Assembly (NCBI GenBank): GCA_019454145.1
Contig: CP075366.1
Coordinates: forward strand, 599,564 to 663,563
DNA length: 64,000 bases
Reading direction: 5' to 3'
From: Fimbriimonadaceae bacterium
GTDB lineage: Bacteria; Armatimonadota; Fimbriimonadia; Fimbriimonadales; Fimbriimonadaceae
The notes below the pieces were generated by a model. It saw only the letters and a program-made list of their open reading frames with translations. It searched no databases and was not told the DNA's origin. Below are positions 8,217 through 15,405 of this stretch, piece after piece. Each line of letters begins with the position of its first letter. Within the stretch, counting starts at the first letter, position 1. The position numbers and the translations under genes were made by a program.

Positions 8217-9046
8217 AGCCCGTCGATCATCCCTTCTTAATCCGCGATATAGAATTCGGAACAGGAAACCTTGTTCTGATCGCAGGGCCATGCTTGGCAG
8301 AAAGCCAAGCACTTTGTGAGCAAGTCGCGGGCACGATGAAAGAACTCTGCCTTACCTTGGGAATTCCGTACATTTTTAAGGCGAGCTTTGATAAAGCAAA
8401 TCGCACTTCATTGAAAGGTACTCGCGGTTTTGGCATGGCTGAAGGGCTTAAAATCATTCAAAACATCGGTCAAACCTTTGATCTCCCCACAACCACCGAT
8501 GTCCACGATGCGCATCAAGTCGGCACAGTCGCAAGTGTTGTTGATCTTTTGCAAGTTCCTGCTTTCCTCTGCCGTCAAACTGATCTCCTAGAAGCCTGCG
8601 CAGTAACCGGGAAACCGGTCAACGTAAAGAAGGGGCAATTTCTCGCGCCGTGGGATACAAAAAACATTGTCGACAAACTATCCGCTTTCGGAGCGAAAGG
8701 CGCCATGCTCACCGACCGTGGAACCAGCTTCGGCTACAACACTTTGGTGGTTGATATGCCTGGGTTAGAAATCATGCGGAGCTTCGGGCACCCAGTGTGC
8801 TTCGATGCAACTCATTCTGCACAGCGACCAGGAGGAGCGGGAACGGCGACTGGTGGCAACCGCGATTCTATTCCCGCCATGGCTCGCGCCGCCGCAGCCG
8901 TAGGAATAGACGCCTTGTTCTTGGAAGTTCATCCTGACCCGGCAAACGCGCTCAGCGATGCGGCAACCCAGATTGCATTATCAGATGCAGGACAACTCCT
9001 CACAACGATCGTTGAAATCCACCGATTACGCCAATCCTTCGCGTAG
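8213..9046 (+). CDS. kdsA: 3-deoxy-8-phosphooctulonate synthase KdsA
   Basis: A 277-residue cytoplasmic aldol-type synthase that condenses phosphoenolpyruvate with arabinose 5-phosphate to KDO-8-phosphate, for the lipopolysaccharide inner core. Seen: LIAGPCLAES near the N-terminus, FKASFDKANRTS, the TDVHDAHQVG segment, VNVKKGQFLAPWD, and FDATHSAQRPGG; the length is typical. Asn-Val in VNVKKGQ suggests a metal-independent type, though this is not certain. The ATG overlaps the dsbD stop (ATGA). Its presence is the clearest sign of an LPS-bearing outer membrane. Other kds or lpx genes are not in the window. Confidence 0.96.
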   Translation: MKPVDHPFLIRDIEFGTGNLVLIAGPCLAESQALCEQVAGTMKELCLTLGIPYIFKASFDKANRTSLKGTRGFGMAEGLKIIQNIGQTFDLPTTTDVHDAHQVGTVASVVDLLQVPAFLCRQTDLLEACAVTGKPVNVKKGQFLAPWDTKNIVDKLSAFGAKGAMLTDRGTSFGYNTLVVDMPGLEIMRSFGHPVCFDATHSAQRPGGAGTATGGNRDSIPAMARAAAAVGIDALFLEVHPDPANALSDAATQIALSDAGQLLTTIVEIHRLRQSFA

Positions 9047-9066
9047 GGCCAGGCGGTTCGCTAAGG

Positions 9067-9072
9067 CATAAT
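9067..9072 (+). promoter_or_regulatory. -10-like hexamer before the aldolase gene
   Basis: CATAAT ends eight bases before the GTG at 9081. It sits in the short gap after kdsA and matches the leaderless spacing seen elsewhere in the window. Confidence 0.4.
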
Positions 9073-9080
9073 TGAACCTA

Positions 9081-9728
9081 GTGGAAATGCCCGAACTTCA
9101 GCTCCGGGGTGCGATTTGTGAAGTAGGTCGCCGACTATGGCAATGCGGATTGATCGGCGGAGCCGAAGGCAATATTTCCTGCCGTTTGAGCCCCCGACAA
9201 CTACTCATCACACCCAGCGGCGTGAGCAAGGGACATCTAAAACCAAACGATATTCTCATTATTGACCTCAAAGGACAACTTGTCAAAGGAGAGGGCAAAG
9301 TGAGCAGTGAAGTCAAACTGCACACGGTGATCTATGCCAACCGCTCAGATTGCCAAGCGGTCGTGCATGCTCACCCTCCTGTGGCAACTGGATTCGCTCT
9401 TGCTGGCGAAGAAATCCCCGACAACCTGCTACCTGAAAGTGCGTACGTTCTGGGAAGCGTCGCAACGGTTCCGTTTTCAATGCCCGGCACTCAAGAAGTA
9501 CCAGATCGAATTGAACCTTTGCTGGAAGGCTACAAGACGTTTCTGCTTGCCAGCCACGGAGCCGCAGTGATGGGCAAAGACCTGCACGACGCCTGCTACC
9601 GAATGGAAACACTCGAACGAGTGGCAACCGTCATCCTTCATGCAAAAGCCCTCGGCGGAGCAAAGCCTTTGCCAGAAAAAGCGTTTGACTACCTTCTCGA
9701 AAATGCCCTCAATGGGAGTCTCAATTGA
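9081..9728 (+). CDS. Class II aldolase/adducin-family protein
   Basis: A 215-residue zinc-dependent enzyme of the fuculose-phosphate aldolase/ribulose-phosphate epimerase class. Seen: GNISCRLSPRQLLITPSG near the N-terminus (the substrate phosphate loop), Zn ligands in VHAHPP, and a third His in LLASHGAAVMG; the proton-relay region LPESAYVLG is also present. The substrate cannot be decided; fuculose 1-phosphate, methylthioribulose phosphate or other sugar phosphates are possible. Candidate starts are GTG at 9081, ATG at 9087 or an upstream TTG at 9072; GTG fits a CATAAT hexamer eight bases before it. The stop overlaps hisS as TTGA. Confidence 0.88.
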   Translation: MEMPELQLRGAICEVGRRLWQCGLIGGAEGNISCRLSPRQLLITPSGVSKGHLKPNDILIIDLKGQLVKGEGKVSSEVKLHTVIYANRSDCQAVVHAHPPVATGFALAGEEIPDNLLPESAYVLGSVATVPFSMPGTQEVPDRIEPLLEGYKTFLLASHGAAVMGKDLHDACYRMETLERVATVILHAKALGGAKPLPEKAFDYLLENALNGSLN

Positions 9729-11035
9729 AAAGCAAATACCAAGCCCCTCGCGGAACCAACGATATCATTCCCGGCCCTCGCCAGACTGACCAGATTTTTG
9801 AAACTCACCGTTGGCAGTTTGTCGAGAGTGAGTTCCTAAGCGTTGCCTGGCAATACGGATACGAAGAAATTCGAACCCCAATGTTTGAAGAGATTGACCT
9901 GTTTATCCGTTCAAGCGGTGAGGCAAGCGACATCGTCAGCAAAGAGATGTACGACTTTATGGATAAAGGTGACCGCCACGTTGCCCTCAAACCAGAAGGC
10001 ACCGCGCCCGCCATGCGTGCCTATCTTGAGCACGGAATCGGAAACGTTGGCTCGCCTACGCGCCTTTGCTACATCAACCACAGCTTTCGATACGGACGAC
10101 CAGGAAAAGGGCGTTATCGGCAGTTGCATCAGTTGGGAATGGAACTCATCGGATCATCCAGCCCGCAGGCCGATGCCGAAATCATTATCGCGACTTACCA
10201 CTTCATGAATGCCATTGGGATTGAATCACCCAAAGTTTTGGTGAACTGTATTGGTCGTGTAGATACTCGCACGAAGTATGCAGAGGTCATTCTCAGCCAC
10301 GTTAAAGGATTCCTCGCCGAACAATCCGAGGAACAACGCGAAAAACTCAGTAAGAACCCCGTTCGGATGCTGGATACCAAGGATGAAAAGCTGAAAGCCG
10401 CTCTTGAGGGGCTTCCGCAGATTACTGATTATCTGAGTGATGAGAGCCGAACCCACTTCGAGCGAGTCTGCCAAATCCTCACTGAAAACGAAATTCCGTT
10501 CGTTCACGACGCAGGCATTGTTCGCGGGCTGGACTATTACACCGACACGGTTTTTGAATTTGTAGATAGCGAACTCGGAGATGGCCTTTCACTGTGTGGT
10601 GGTGGTCGCTACGATGGGCTAATCGAACAATTGGGCGGCAAACCAACGCCCAGCGTCGGCGTTGGAATCGGGCTTGAAAGGCTGTTGCTAACACTGGAAG
10701 AAAAAGGCATCGAAATCCCCCGCAACCAGCCCGATGTTTACTTGGTTTCTGCTACTGAAAATGCCCGTAGCCATGTTCAACAACTTGCTCGTGAACTGAG
10801 AGTCGAGATGTTCACCGTTCAACTCGATATTGATGATCGGAACATCAAACAGCAGTTCAAAGCCGCTGACCGAGTAGGAGCAAGGTTCGCGGTAATCATT
10901 GGTGACGATGAAATGAAGCAGAACAAAGTGACTATTAAGAATCTCGCAAGTAGCGAACAAACGTCACTACCTCAGAGCGAATTAGCAGAATGGTTAGAAA
11001 ATACACTTCTCGAAATTACGATGGCGGAAGAATGA
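9725..11035 (+). CDS. hisS: Histidyl-tRNA synthetase
   Basis: A 436-residue class II aminoacyl-tRNA synthetase charging tRNA-His. Seen: N-terminal APRGTNDIIPG, motif 2 region RYGRPGKGRYRQLHQLGMEL, His-binding loop GIVRGLDYYTDTVFEF, GGGRYDGLIEQLGG, and motif 3 VGVGIGLERLLL, followed by the anticodon-binding domain from about residue 340. The start is TTG at 9725, overlapping the aldolase stop; the next residues KSKYQAPRG place it correctly. The stop overlaps the following gene (ATGA). Length is normal. Confidence 0.97.
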   Translation: MKSKYQAPRGTNDIIPGPRQTDQIFETHRWQFVESEFLSVAWQYGYEEIRTPMFEEIDLFIRSSGEASDIVSKEMYDFMDKGDRHVALKPEGTAPAMRAYLEHGIGNVGSPTRLCYINHSFRYGRPGKGRYRQLHQLGMELIGSSSPQADAEIIIATYHFMNAIGIESPKVLVNCIGRVDTRTKYAEVILSHVKGFLAEQSEEQREKLSKNPVRMLDTKDEKLKAALEGLPQITDYLSDESRTHFERVCQILTENEIPFVHDAGIVRGLDYYTDTVFEFVDSELGDGLSLCGGGRYDGLIEQLGGKPTPSVGVGIGLERLLLTLEEKGIEIPRNQPDVYLVSATENARSHVQQLARELRVEMFTVQLDIDDRNIKQQFKAADRVGARFAVIIGDDEMKQNKVTIKNLASSEQTSLPQSELAEWLENTLLEITMAEE

Positions 11036-11910
11036 TCCGGTTTTTTTCTGCTTCTCTGCTCATTTGCGCTTCTACAATCCTATTCGCTCAATCACCTGAC
11101 GTGGTGATCGCGGTGGACGCCAGACCAACCTTGCTCGGCGGCGAATCTAAAAATGCCGAACTTAGATGGTTTGATATTAACGGCAAGCCGAGTATAGTTG
11201 GGTTCAAAGTTTTACTGCCAGAGGGCAATAGAATCGCTGTAACTCAACGCATTGCTCGCTACCCAGGCACTGGCGATCCTGACCTCCTAGACGAGTACTA
11301 CTTAGAGTCACCGGGAGAATGGCGAATCGGCAAGCAAGTTCTTCCGTTTGGTCAAAAAACCTTATTTCGAGAGACTGCATTTGCTCTAAAAGCCCGCACG
11401 AATCTTGTATTCGAAGACTCCCCTATCGAACTCGCGGTCGTAGATGCAGGAAAAGGTCGAAGTAAAGGAGTAGTTGGGAGAATTGGCCGTACCACGGGAG
11501 TCAGCTTTGCTCTTGGTGATCACTTTGCGATTCAGGATTCAACTTTTTCCGTTCTTCGCGACGACATCACCAATATCGGGGTGAATCGCGGCTACCGAAC
11601 GGTTTATGGCGCAGATACGGTTCACTTCGCTTACCCATTTACATTTGAAGGTGAATTCGTCGCCCTCCGCCAGGGTCACACGCCCCTTGATACCGATAAC
11701 GAAATTTCTGATATTCGGTGCTGGTATCAGTTTCCCGGCGGGCAAAACCGCATCGGCATTAGTTGGGCGCATCAGTGGCGAGATCAACGTGATTCGTTCC
11801 GTATTGAAGGAGAATGGACACTGATCAATCAAGTTGTTCTCATGCCTCATATTAGATTTGGCAGTTCTGGTCTTGGGCAAATCGGAACCACAATCCGGTT
11901 TAGATTGTAG
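11032..11910 (+). CDS. Secreted protein of unknown function, beta-rich
   Basis: A 292-residue protein with a clear signal peptide (MIRFFSASLLICASTILFA, cleaved near AQS). I do not recognise the family. The mature part is rich in alternating polar/hydrophobic strands and aromatic residues; the C-terminal 100 residues (EFVALRQGHTPL, IRCWYQFPGG, RIEGEWTLI) end in ...IGTTIRFRL, a terminal aromatic strand like that of an outer-membrane beta-barrel. The ATG at 11032 forms an ATGA overlap with hisS; a longer frame from 10990 would lie inside hisS. It leads a run of four unknown genes up to 13333. Confidence 0.7.
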   Translation: MIRFFSASLLICASTILFAQSPDVVIAVDARPTLLGGESKNAELRWFDINGKPSIVGFKVLLPEGNRIAVTQRIARYPGTGDPDLLDEYYLESPGEWRIGKQVLPFGQKTLFRETAFALKARTNLVFEDSPIELAVVDAGKGRSKGVVGRIGRTTGVSFALGDHFAIQDSTFSVLRDDITNIGVNRGYRTVYGADTVHFAYPFTFEGEFVALRQGHTPLDTDNEISDIRCWYQFPGGQNRIGISWAHQWRDQRDSFRIEGEWTLINQVVLMPHIRFGSSGLGQIGTTIRFRL

Positions 11911-11922
11911 GATAAGAATCTA

Positions 11923-12483
11923 ATGATGGGAGTTTCGCTAATTTTAGTCGCGCTAGTCGTGGTTGTAGCCCTCGGCGCAGTTCTCGTTACCCTTGCCGCA
12001 AAATCAAAATCTGGAATCCCTCATCCTTCTGAGCTAACTTCCACGAGCCGAGCCACATTGCGCCCGCTCAGGCAAGCCGCTGAATCATTTGAAGCAATTC
12101 TGAAAGCCAATCCTGATGCAGAAGCGACCAAAATCATCGGCACCCAGGCTAAAGAATCGGTGCAAAGAACCGTTGCCGAAGCTTCCAAACTCGCCGCAAC
12201 CCGCGATCAACTCACGGAAATCATTCGTCGTGCCCAAATGCAAGGAACCGACTCATCCGCCGCTCAAGAGCAATTGAACAAGCTAGATCAGCAAATCGCC
12301 GCGGCGACTGCGTCCATCGATGCTCTCAGTTTGCGTATCACGCAAAATATCCATAGTCAAGATCCGACGATTCCATCTATCGAAACCGATTCAGATCTCC
12401 CAGAACTCGTCCGAAGACTCGAAAATATTAGCCAGTCATTCGATGAAGTCCATCAATCTGCCACTATTGAACAATCGCAATGA
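11923..12483 (+). CDS. Membrane-anchored helical protein of unknown function
   Basis: A 186-residue protein with one N-terminal membrane anchor (about residues 5-25, ILVALVVVVALGAVLVTLA) and then almost entirely polar, Ala/Gln/Glu-rich helix, consistent with coiled coil (KLDQQIAAATASIDALSLRI). I do not recognise the family. It begins 13 bases after the secreted beta-rich protein and overlaps the degenerate J-domain gene by four bases (ATGA at 12480), so the two are probably made together. The anchor plus rod suggests a scaffold at the inner membrane. Confidence 0.7.
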   Translation: MMGVSLILVALVVVVALGAVLVTLAAKSKSGIPHPSELTSTSRATLRPLRQAAESFEAILKANPDAEATKIIGTQAKESVQRTVAEASKLAATRDQLTEIIRRAQMQGTDSSAAQEQLNKLDQQIAAATASIDALSLRITQNIHSQDPTIPSIETDSDLPELVRRLENISQSFDEVHQSATIEQSQ

Positions 12484-12899
12484 GAGAAGCCAAACGCGCC
12501 TACAACGTCCTCCGGGCATTTGTGAACCAGGAATTCGACCGCATTAAAAGTGTGGACGTAATGGAAGCATGGCGAGAACTCGACGAGACGCCTGGGCAAT
12601 CTGCTGATACTTCAGTTAAATCAACTGAATCAACACCAGTAAACGCCGAAGCAACCGCTAACGAACTTGAAGCAACTGCTCGCACCATTCTCAACGTAAC
12701 GGCTAAAGCAACTTTCGACGAAATCAGAAAAGCATACGAGCGGATTAGCCGCCGCGTTCAGCCAGAACAATTCACCGAGGGCACGCCGGAAGCCCAGCAA
12801 GCCGGAGAATTGCTCCGCAAAGCAACCTGGGCATACCAATTCCTAACTAAAGATATTTCGCCCGCTGAACGCAGATTCCGAAGCTTAGAAATCGAGTAA
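12480..12899 (+). CDS. Degenerate J-domain-like protein
   Basis: A 139-residue soluble protein. The C-terminal 75 residues (from TARTILNVTAKATFDEIRKAYERI) have the helix pattern of a J domain: helix I with ILNVT, helix II DEIRKAYERISRRVQPEQF, and helix III ELLRKATWAYQFLTK ending near ERRF. The HPD tripeptide that stimulates DnaK is replaced by VQP, so Hsp70 activation is unlikely. The N-terminus (REAKRAYNVLRAFVNQEFDRI) is helical and unassigned. It overlaps the anchored coiled-coil gene as ATGA and lies five bases before a small membrane protein. The J-like call is from pattern only. Confidence 0.65.
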   Translation: MREAKRAYNVLRAFVNQEFDRIKSVDVMEAWRELDETPGQSADTSVKSTESTPVNAEATANELEATARTILNVTAKATFDEIRKAYERISRRVQPEQFTEGTPEAQQAGELLRKATWAYQFLTKDISPAERRFRSLEIE

Positions 12900-12904
12900 T
12901 CCAA

Positions 12905-13333
12905 ATGAAAAACGACAAACTCATCCTCTTTTTTGTGGCTACTGGCTTTCTGTTTCTCGTAGTCGAAACTCGATACAACCACGCAGGCGTTTGGGCAACT
13001 CATCCGACTGCTTATATTCCGGTTGTGGCTACTGGCTTAGGTGCCCTGCTCTGCTTGATCGGAATGGTGGTTAACAAAAAGGGAGCTACGGCCGTTGCAT
13101 CCCTTCTCGTTCTATGCTCTGTCGTTGGATTACTGGGCGTTTATTATCACACTGAAGGCGACGTAAATCGTCTTCAAGCGATGCTCACTTCAAATACGCG
13201 GGAAGAACGAGTCTTGCGATCCCAGGGCGAACTAGGCGGCGCGTTTGGCGAACGACCTCTACTTGCACCAATGAGCATTACGGGGTTGAGTTTAGTGGGT
13301 GCAATCTGCCTTTTCGGTACTAAACGCAAGTAA
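12905..13333 (+). CDS. Small polytopic membrane protein, unknown
   Basis: A 142-residue protein with about four hydrophobic segments: [54 protein letters not shown] and [16 protein letters not shown], with a polar loop of about 35 residues before the last. I do not recognise it. It closes the run of four unknown genes that starts after hisS and begins five bases after the J-like gene. A basic C-terminal tail (TKRK) suggests a cytoplasmic end. Confidence 0.65.
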   Translation: MKNDKLILFFVATGFLFLVVETRYNHAGVWATHPTAYIPVVATGLGALLCLIGMVVNKKGATAVASLLVLCSVVGLLGVYYHTEGDVNRLQAMLTSNTREERVLRSQGELGGAFGERPLLAPMSITGLSLVGAICLFGTKRK

Positions 13334-13342
13334 ACCTAGTGC

Positions 13343-13348
13343 CATAAT
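13343..13348 (+). promoter_or_regulatory. -10-like hexamer before leuB (leaderless arrangement)
   Basis: CATAAT ends seven bases before the leuB ATG at 13356, in a 22-base gap. No Shine-Dalgarno fits between them. Confidence 0.5.
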
Positions 13349-13355
13349 CAACCCC

Positions 13356-14423
13356 ATGCCTTTCAAGGTTGCAGTGTTGCCCGGCGATGGGATTGGCCCA
13401 GAAGTAACGGACGAAGCCGTCAAGGTTCTTAAAGCCACCGGACTTGATATTGAATTCGAAAGTGCTCCGTTTGGTGGTGCTGGTTATGATGATTGCGGCG
13501 AACCACTTCCTGCCGCTACCCTAGCCCTATGCCAAGCATCTGATGCAGTGCTGCTCGGCGCAGTTGGCGGCCCCAAGTGGGACAGCCTTCAACCTTTGAC
13601 TAAGCGCCCGGAAATCGGCGGCTTGCTCGCCATTCGAAGCGAACTCAACCTGTACGCAAATTTGCGGCCCGCCAAGACCCTCACCCCGTTGATTCATGCT
13701 TCTCCGCTTAAAGAAGGCCGCAGCATGATGGATCTGATGGTAGTGCGAGAACTCACTGGAGGCATCTACTTTGGAGAGCCACGCGGTCGTCGCGACGACG
13801 GCAATACGGCTTTCGACACTTGCCTTTACACTCGGGTAGAAATCGAACGCATCACGCACCGCGCTTACGAAATCGCGATGCAGCGACGCAAAAACTTGAT
13901 CGCAGTTGATAAAAGCAACGTCTTGGAAACCAGTCGGCTTTGGCGAGAAATCGTTACTGAGATTTCGACTCAGTATCCGCAAGTCTCGACTAGCTTTATG
14001 CTCGTAGATAACTGTGCGATGCAGCTCATCCGCGATCCTGGTCAGTTCGACGTTATTCTCACCGAAAATATGTTCGGCGATATCTTGAGCGATGAGGCAT
14101 CCATGATCACGGGATCACTTGGACTGCTTCCATCTGCATCTGTCAGCGATCCCAAAGGCGATATCGTTTTCGGCCTGTACGAGCCAGTGCATGGCTCGGC
14201 ACCAGATATTGCCGGACAAGGCAAAGCAAACCCGATTGCAGCGATTCTCAGCGCATCCATGCTTGTTCGCTATTCATTTAAGGATGACGCAACCGCAGAC
14301 CGCATTGACAATGCAGTCGAAAAAGCATTGGCAAACGGCACACGAACCTCGGATGTATTTGAAAACGGTTGCCAAATTGTTAACACAAGCGAAATGGGCG
14401 ATGCAATCGTTCGCGAATTGTAA
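13356..14423 (+). CDS. leuB: 3-isopropylmalate dehydrogenase
   Basis: A 355-residue cytoplasmic dehydrogenase catalysing oxidative decarboxylation of 3-isopropylmalate with NAD+ in leucine synthesis. Seen: [11 protein letters not shown], the IPMDH-specific [15 protein letters not shown]-like segment ([15 protein letters not shown]), [16 protein letters not shown], catalytic Tyr in [10 protein letters not shown] and Lys in AVDKSNVLE, and the signature [15 protein letters not shown] followed by [12 protein letters not shown]. Length and loop sequences favour LeuB over isocitrate or tartrate dehydrogenase. The start is the ATG at 13356; the frame reads back to 13299 but overlaps the previous gene. 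Other leu genes are not nearby. Confidence 0.96.
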   Translation: MPFKVAVLPGDGIGPEVTDEAVKVLKATGLDIEFESAPFGGAGYDDCGEPLPAATLALCQASDAVLLGAVGGPKWDSLQPLTKRPEIGGLLAIRSELNLYANLRPAKTLTPLIHASPLKEGRSMMDLMVVRELTGGIYFGEPRGRRDDGNTAFDTCLYTRVEIERITHRAYEIAMQRRKNLIAVDKSNVLETSRLWREIVTEISTQYPQVSTSFMLVDNCAMQLIRDPGQFDVILTENMFGDILSDEASMITGSLGLLPSASVSDPKGDIVFGLYEPVHGSAPDIAGQGKANPIAAILSASMLVRYSFKDDATADRIDNAVEKALANGTRTSDVFENGCQIVNTSEMGDAIVREL

Positions 14424-14430
14424 TTCGCTG

Positions 14431-14468
14431 TCCTTAAAATAATTGCGGCGACCCCGAAGGATCGCCGC
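14431..14468 (-). terminator. Hairpin terminator of the Tad1-like cassette
   Basis: A perfect 7-bp stem (GCGGCGA at 14445-14451 with TCGCCGC at 14462-14468, extendable by CC/GG) is followed on the minus strand by the T-rich AATTATTTT. It ends transcription of the minus-strand cassette that stops at 14490. On the plus strand it lies after leuB but lacks a T-run there. Confidence 0.65.
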
Positions 14469-14489
14469 GCATTGATGCCACTGGAGATT

Positions 14490-14816
14490 TTATTTGGCAA
14501 CAAGGTCAGCGGATTCGTGGGTCGCCCTTGACCCAATCACTCCCTGTTGTTCTCTCCGTCTCCGGCGTATCAACAATGCTTCCCTTGCTAAATCTAAGTG
14601 ATATAGCGCAGTAGCATTTTCCTTGCATTCTAGTTCCCGACCTTGAAAATCGAGCAACTTTTGCTGCAAGACTTCGATCACGTCTTCAATCCGGCATCCG
14701 TTGGCTCCGATATTTTCCGGTGTGCCTCCGTGTTGGAACGTGACCTTGATAAATTCCTGATCTATTACGGCGTCACTGCCGTCAAGATGCCGGAACTTTT
14801 CCATATTTTCACTCAT
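14490..14816 (-). CDS. Tad1/Acb2-like cyclic-nucleotide sponge (anti-defence family)
   Basis: A 108-residue protein matching the phage Tad1 family, whose members bind and sequester TIR-derived gcADPR (and, in some, CBASS cyclic nucleotides). Seen: TFQHGGTPENIGANGCRIED, then LLDFQGRELECKENATAL and the long helix ending IRRRRREQQGVIGS, the family FQ...CxEN...R-x3-R...GVxG pattern. Phe57, Asn67, Arg84 and Arg88 align with ligand residues F82, N92, R109 and R113 that I recall for the Clostridium botulinum phage Tad1, all at a constant offset of 25. The start is fixed at 14816 by AGGAGG seven bases upstream; an ATG two codons earlier is too close to it. It follows a 94-residue gene in a two-gene cassette. 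No Thoeris, CBASS or phage structural genes are present. Confidence 0.75.
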   Translation of the reverse strand: MSENMEKFRHLDGSDAVIDQEFIKVTFQHGGTPENIGANGCRIEDVIEVLQQKLLDFQGRELECKENATALYHLDLAREALLIRRRRREQQGVIGSRATHESADLVAK

Positions 14817-14823
14817 GACCATC

Positions 14824-14829
14824 CCTCCT
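14824..14829 (-). promoter_or_regulatory. Strong Shine-Dalgarno AGGAGG of the Tad1-like gene
   Basis: AGGAGG lies seven bases from the ATG at 14816 and one base from the ATG at 14822, which selects 14816. Such a full-length site is unusual beside the many genes here that have none. Confidence 0.75.
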
Positions 14830-14855
14830 ACGGATTGAGTGGATCCGATTTTTTG

Positions 14856-15140
14856 TTAGTGAATCGTGATTTCACCGGAAGGCCGAGAGCCAAGGAATTC
14901 ACGCCGTTTTGACTTCAACTTCATAATCGTTTCCGTCAACTGTGCAATTTCCTTTCTTCGTCCCGGACCAAGTGATTCGACTTCAGAAGGTGAAAGTCTT
15001 GCAAAAGACGCTTCCATCCTATCTCGAATCACCCCAGCTTCATCTACAAGCTCTTCGAACTTATCTACTTTCTCAGCAGGCGCAACTTCGGATCTCTCTA
15101 CGATGCTCGCTTTGCGCATGATTTGGCTTACGAACGACAT
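14856..15140 (-). CDS. Small helical protein of the Tad1-like cassette
   Basis: A 94-residue soluble protein of unknown function. It is predicted almost all helical: VDKFEELVDEAGVIRDRMEASFARL, then RRKEIAQLTETIMKLKSKRREFLG, charged and coiled-coil-like, with no Cys and no membrane segment. The ATG at 15140 is preceded by GGGGGTG. It lies 39 bases before the Tad1-like start and shares its promoter (15325-15352) and terminator, so it may belong to the same function. I recognise no family; small phage accessory proteins often look like this. Confidence 0.6.
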   Translation of the reverse strand: MSFVSQIMRKASIVERSEVAPAEKVDKFEELVDEAGVIRDRMEASFARLSPSEVESLGPGRRKEIAQLTETIMKLKSKRREFLGSRPSGEITIH

Positions 15141-15205
15141 AGGGTCACCCCCGTTACGACTGATGATATGGGATTCAGTTTCTTATTCATTGTTCTTGAT
15201 TTCGC

Positions 15206-15268
15206 CTACGAGGTTAGCTGCCGGGTTAGGTTCAAGAATAAACCTGTGCAAGTCCTTATGCACTTCAC
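15206..15268 (-). CDS. Possible 20-codon leader ORF
   Basis: In the roughly 175-base leader of the Tad1-like cassette, GTG at 15268 opens a 20-codon frame (two Cys, three Thr near the start) ending at 15206. The GTG overlaps a GGGGG run that could act as a Shine-Dalgarno for a slightly later codon only, so initiation is doubtful. The same TTCACCCCC-type block (plus strand) stands before this frame and before the 94-residue gene. It may be a leader peptide or chance. Confidence 0.2.
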   Translation of the reverse strand: MKCIRTCTGLFLNLTRQLTS

Positions 15269-15324
15269 CCCCAATTCAGGTGGTTCCCCCGTTCCAGATG
15301 TAAATCCAGATTCGACGTGAGTTC

Positions 15325-15352
15325 ATTATACCCGATCGAAAAATACTGTCAA
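15325..15352 (-). promoter_or_regulatory. Consensus sigma-70 promoter of the Tad1-like cassette
   Basis: On the minus strand TTGACA (15347-15352) and TATAAT (15325-15330) are both perfect, separated by 16 bases. Transcription would start near 15318 and run through a leader of about 175 bases into the 94-residue and Tad1-like genes. Few promoters in the window are this close to consensus. Confidence 0.75.
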
Positions 15353-15379
15353 GATTGCTGGCGGGATTTGAATCCTAAA

Positions 15380-15399
15380 TCGTATATTAGTCGTATAAT
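15380..15399 (+). promoter_or_regulatory. -10 TATAAT and TCGTATA direct repeat before the hydrolase
   Basis: TATAAT at 15394-15399 ends six bases before the ATG at 15406, implying a leaderless mRNA. It overlaps the second copy of a TCGTATA direct repeat (15380-15386 and 15391-15397), spaced 11 bases, close to one helical turn, which could be an operator. Confidence 0.5.
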
Positions 15400-15405
15400 T
15401 AGACA

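Noticed and set aside
15123-15320. Plus-strand 65-codon frame opposite the Tad1-like leader
   Set aside because: It has no Shine-Dalgarno or -10 of its own, lies antisense to the cassette leader, and its product shows no protein-like pattern.
14490-15352. Prophage around the Tad1-like gene
   Set aside because: Flanking genes are leuB and a hydrolase; no capsid, tail, terminase, integrase or att repeats are seen.
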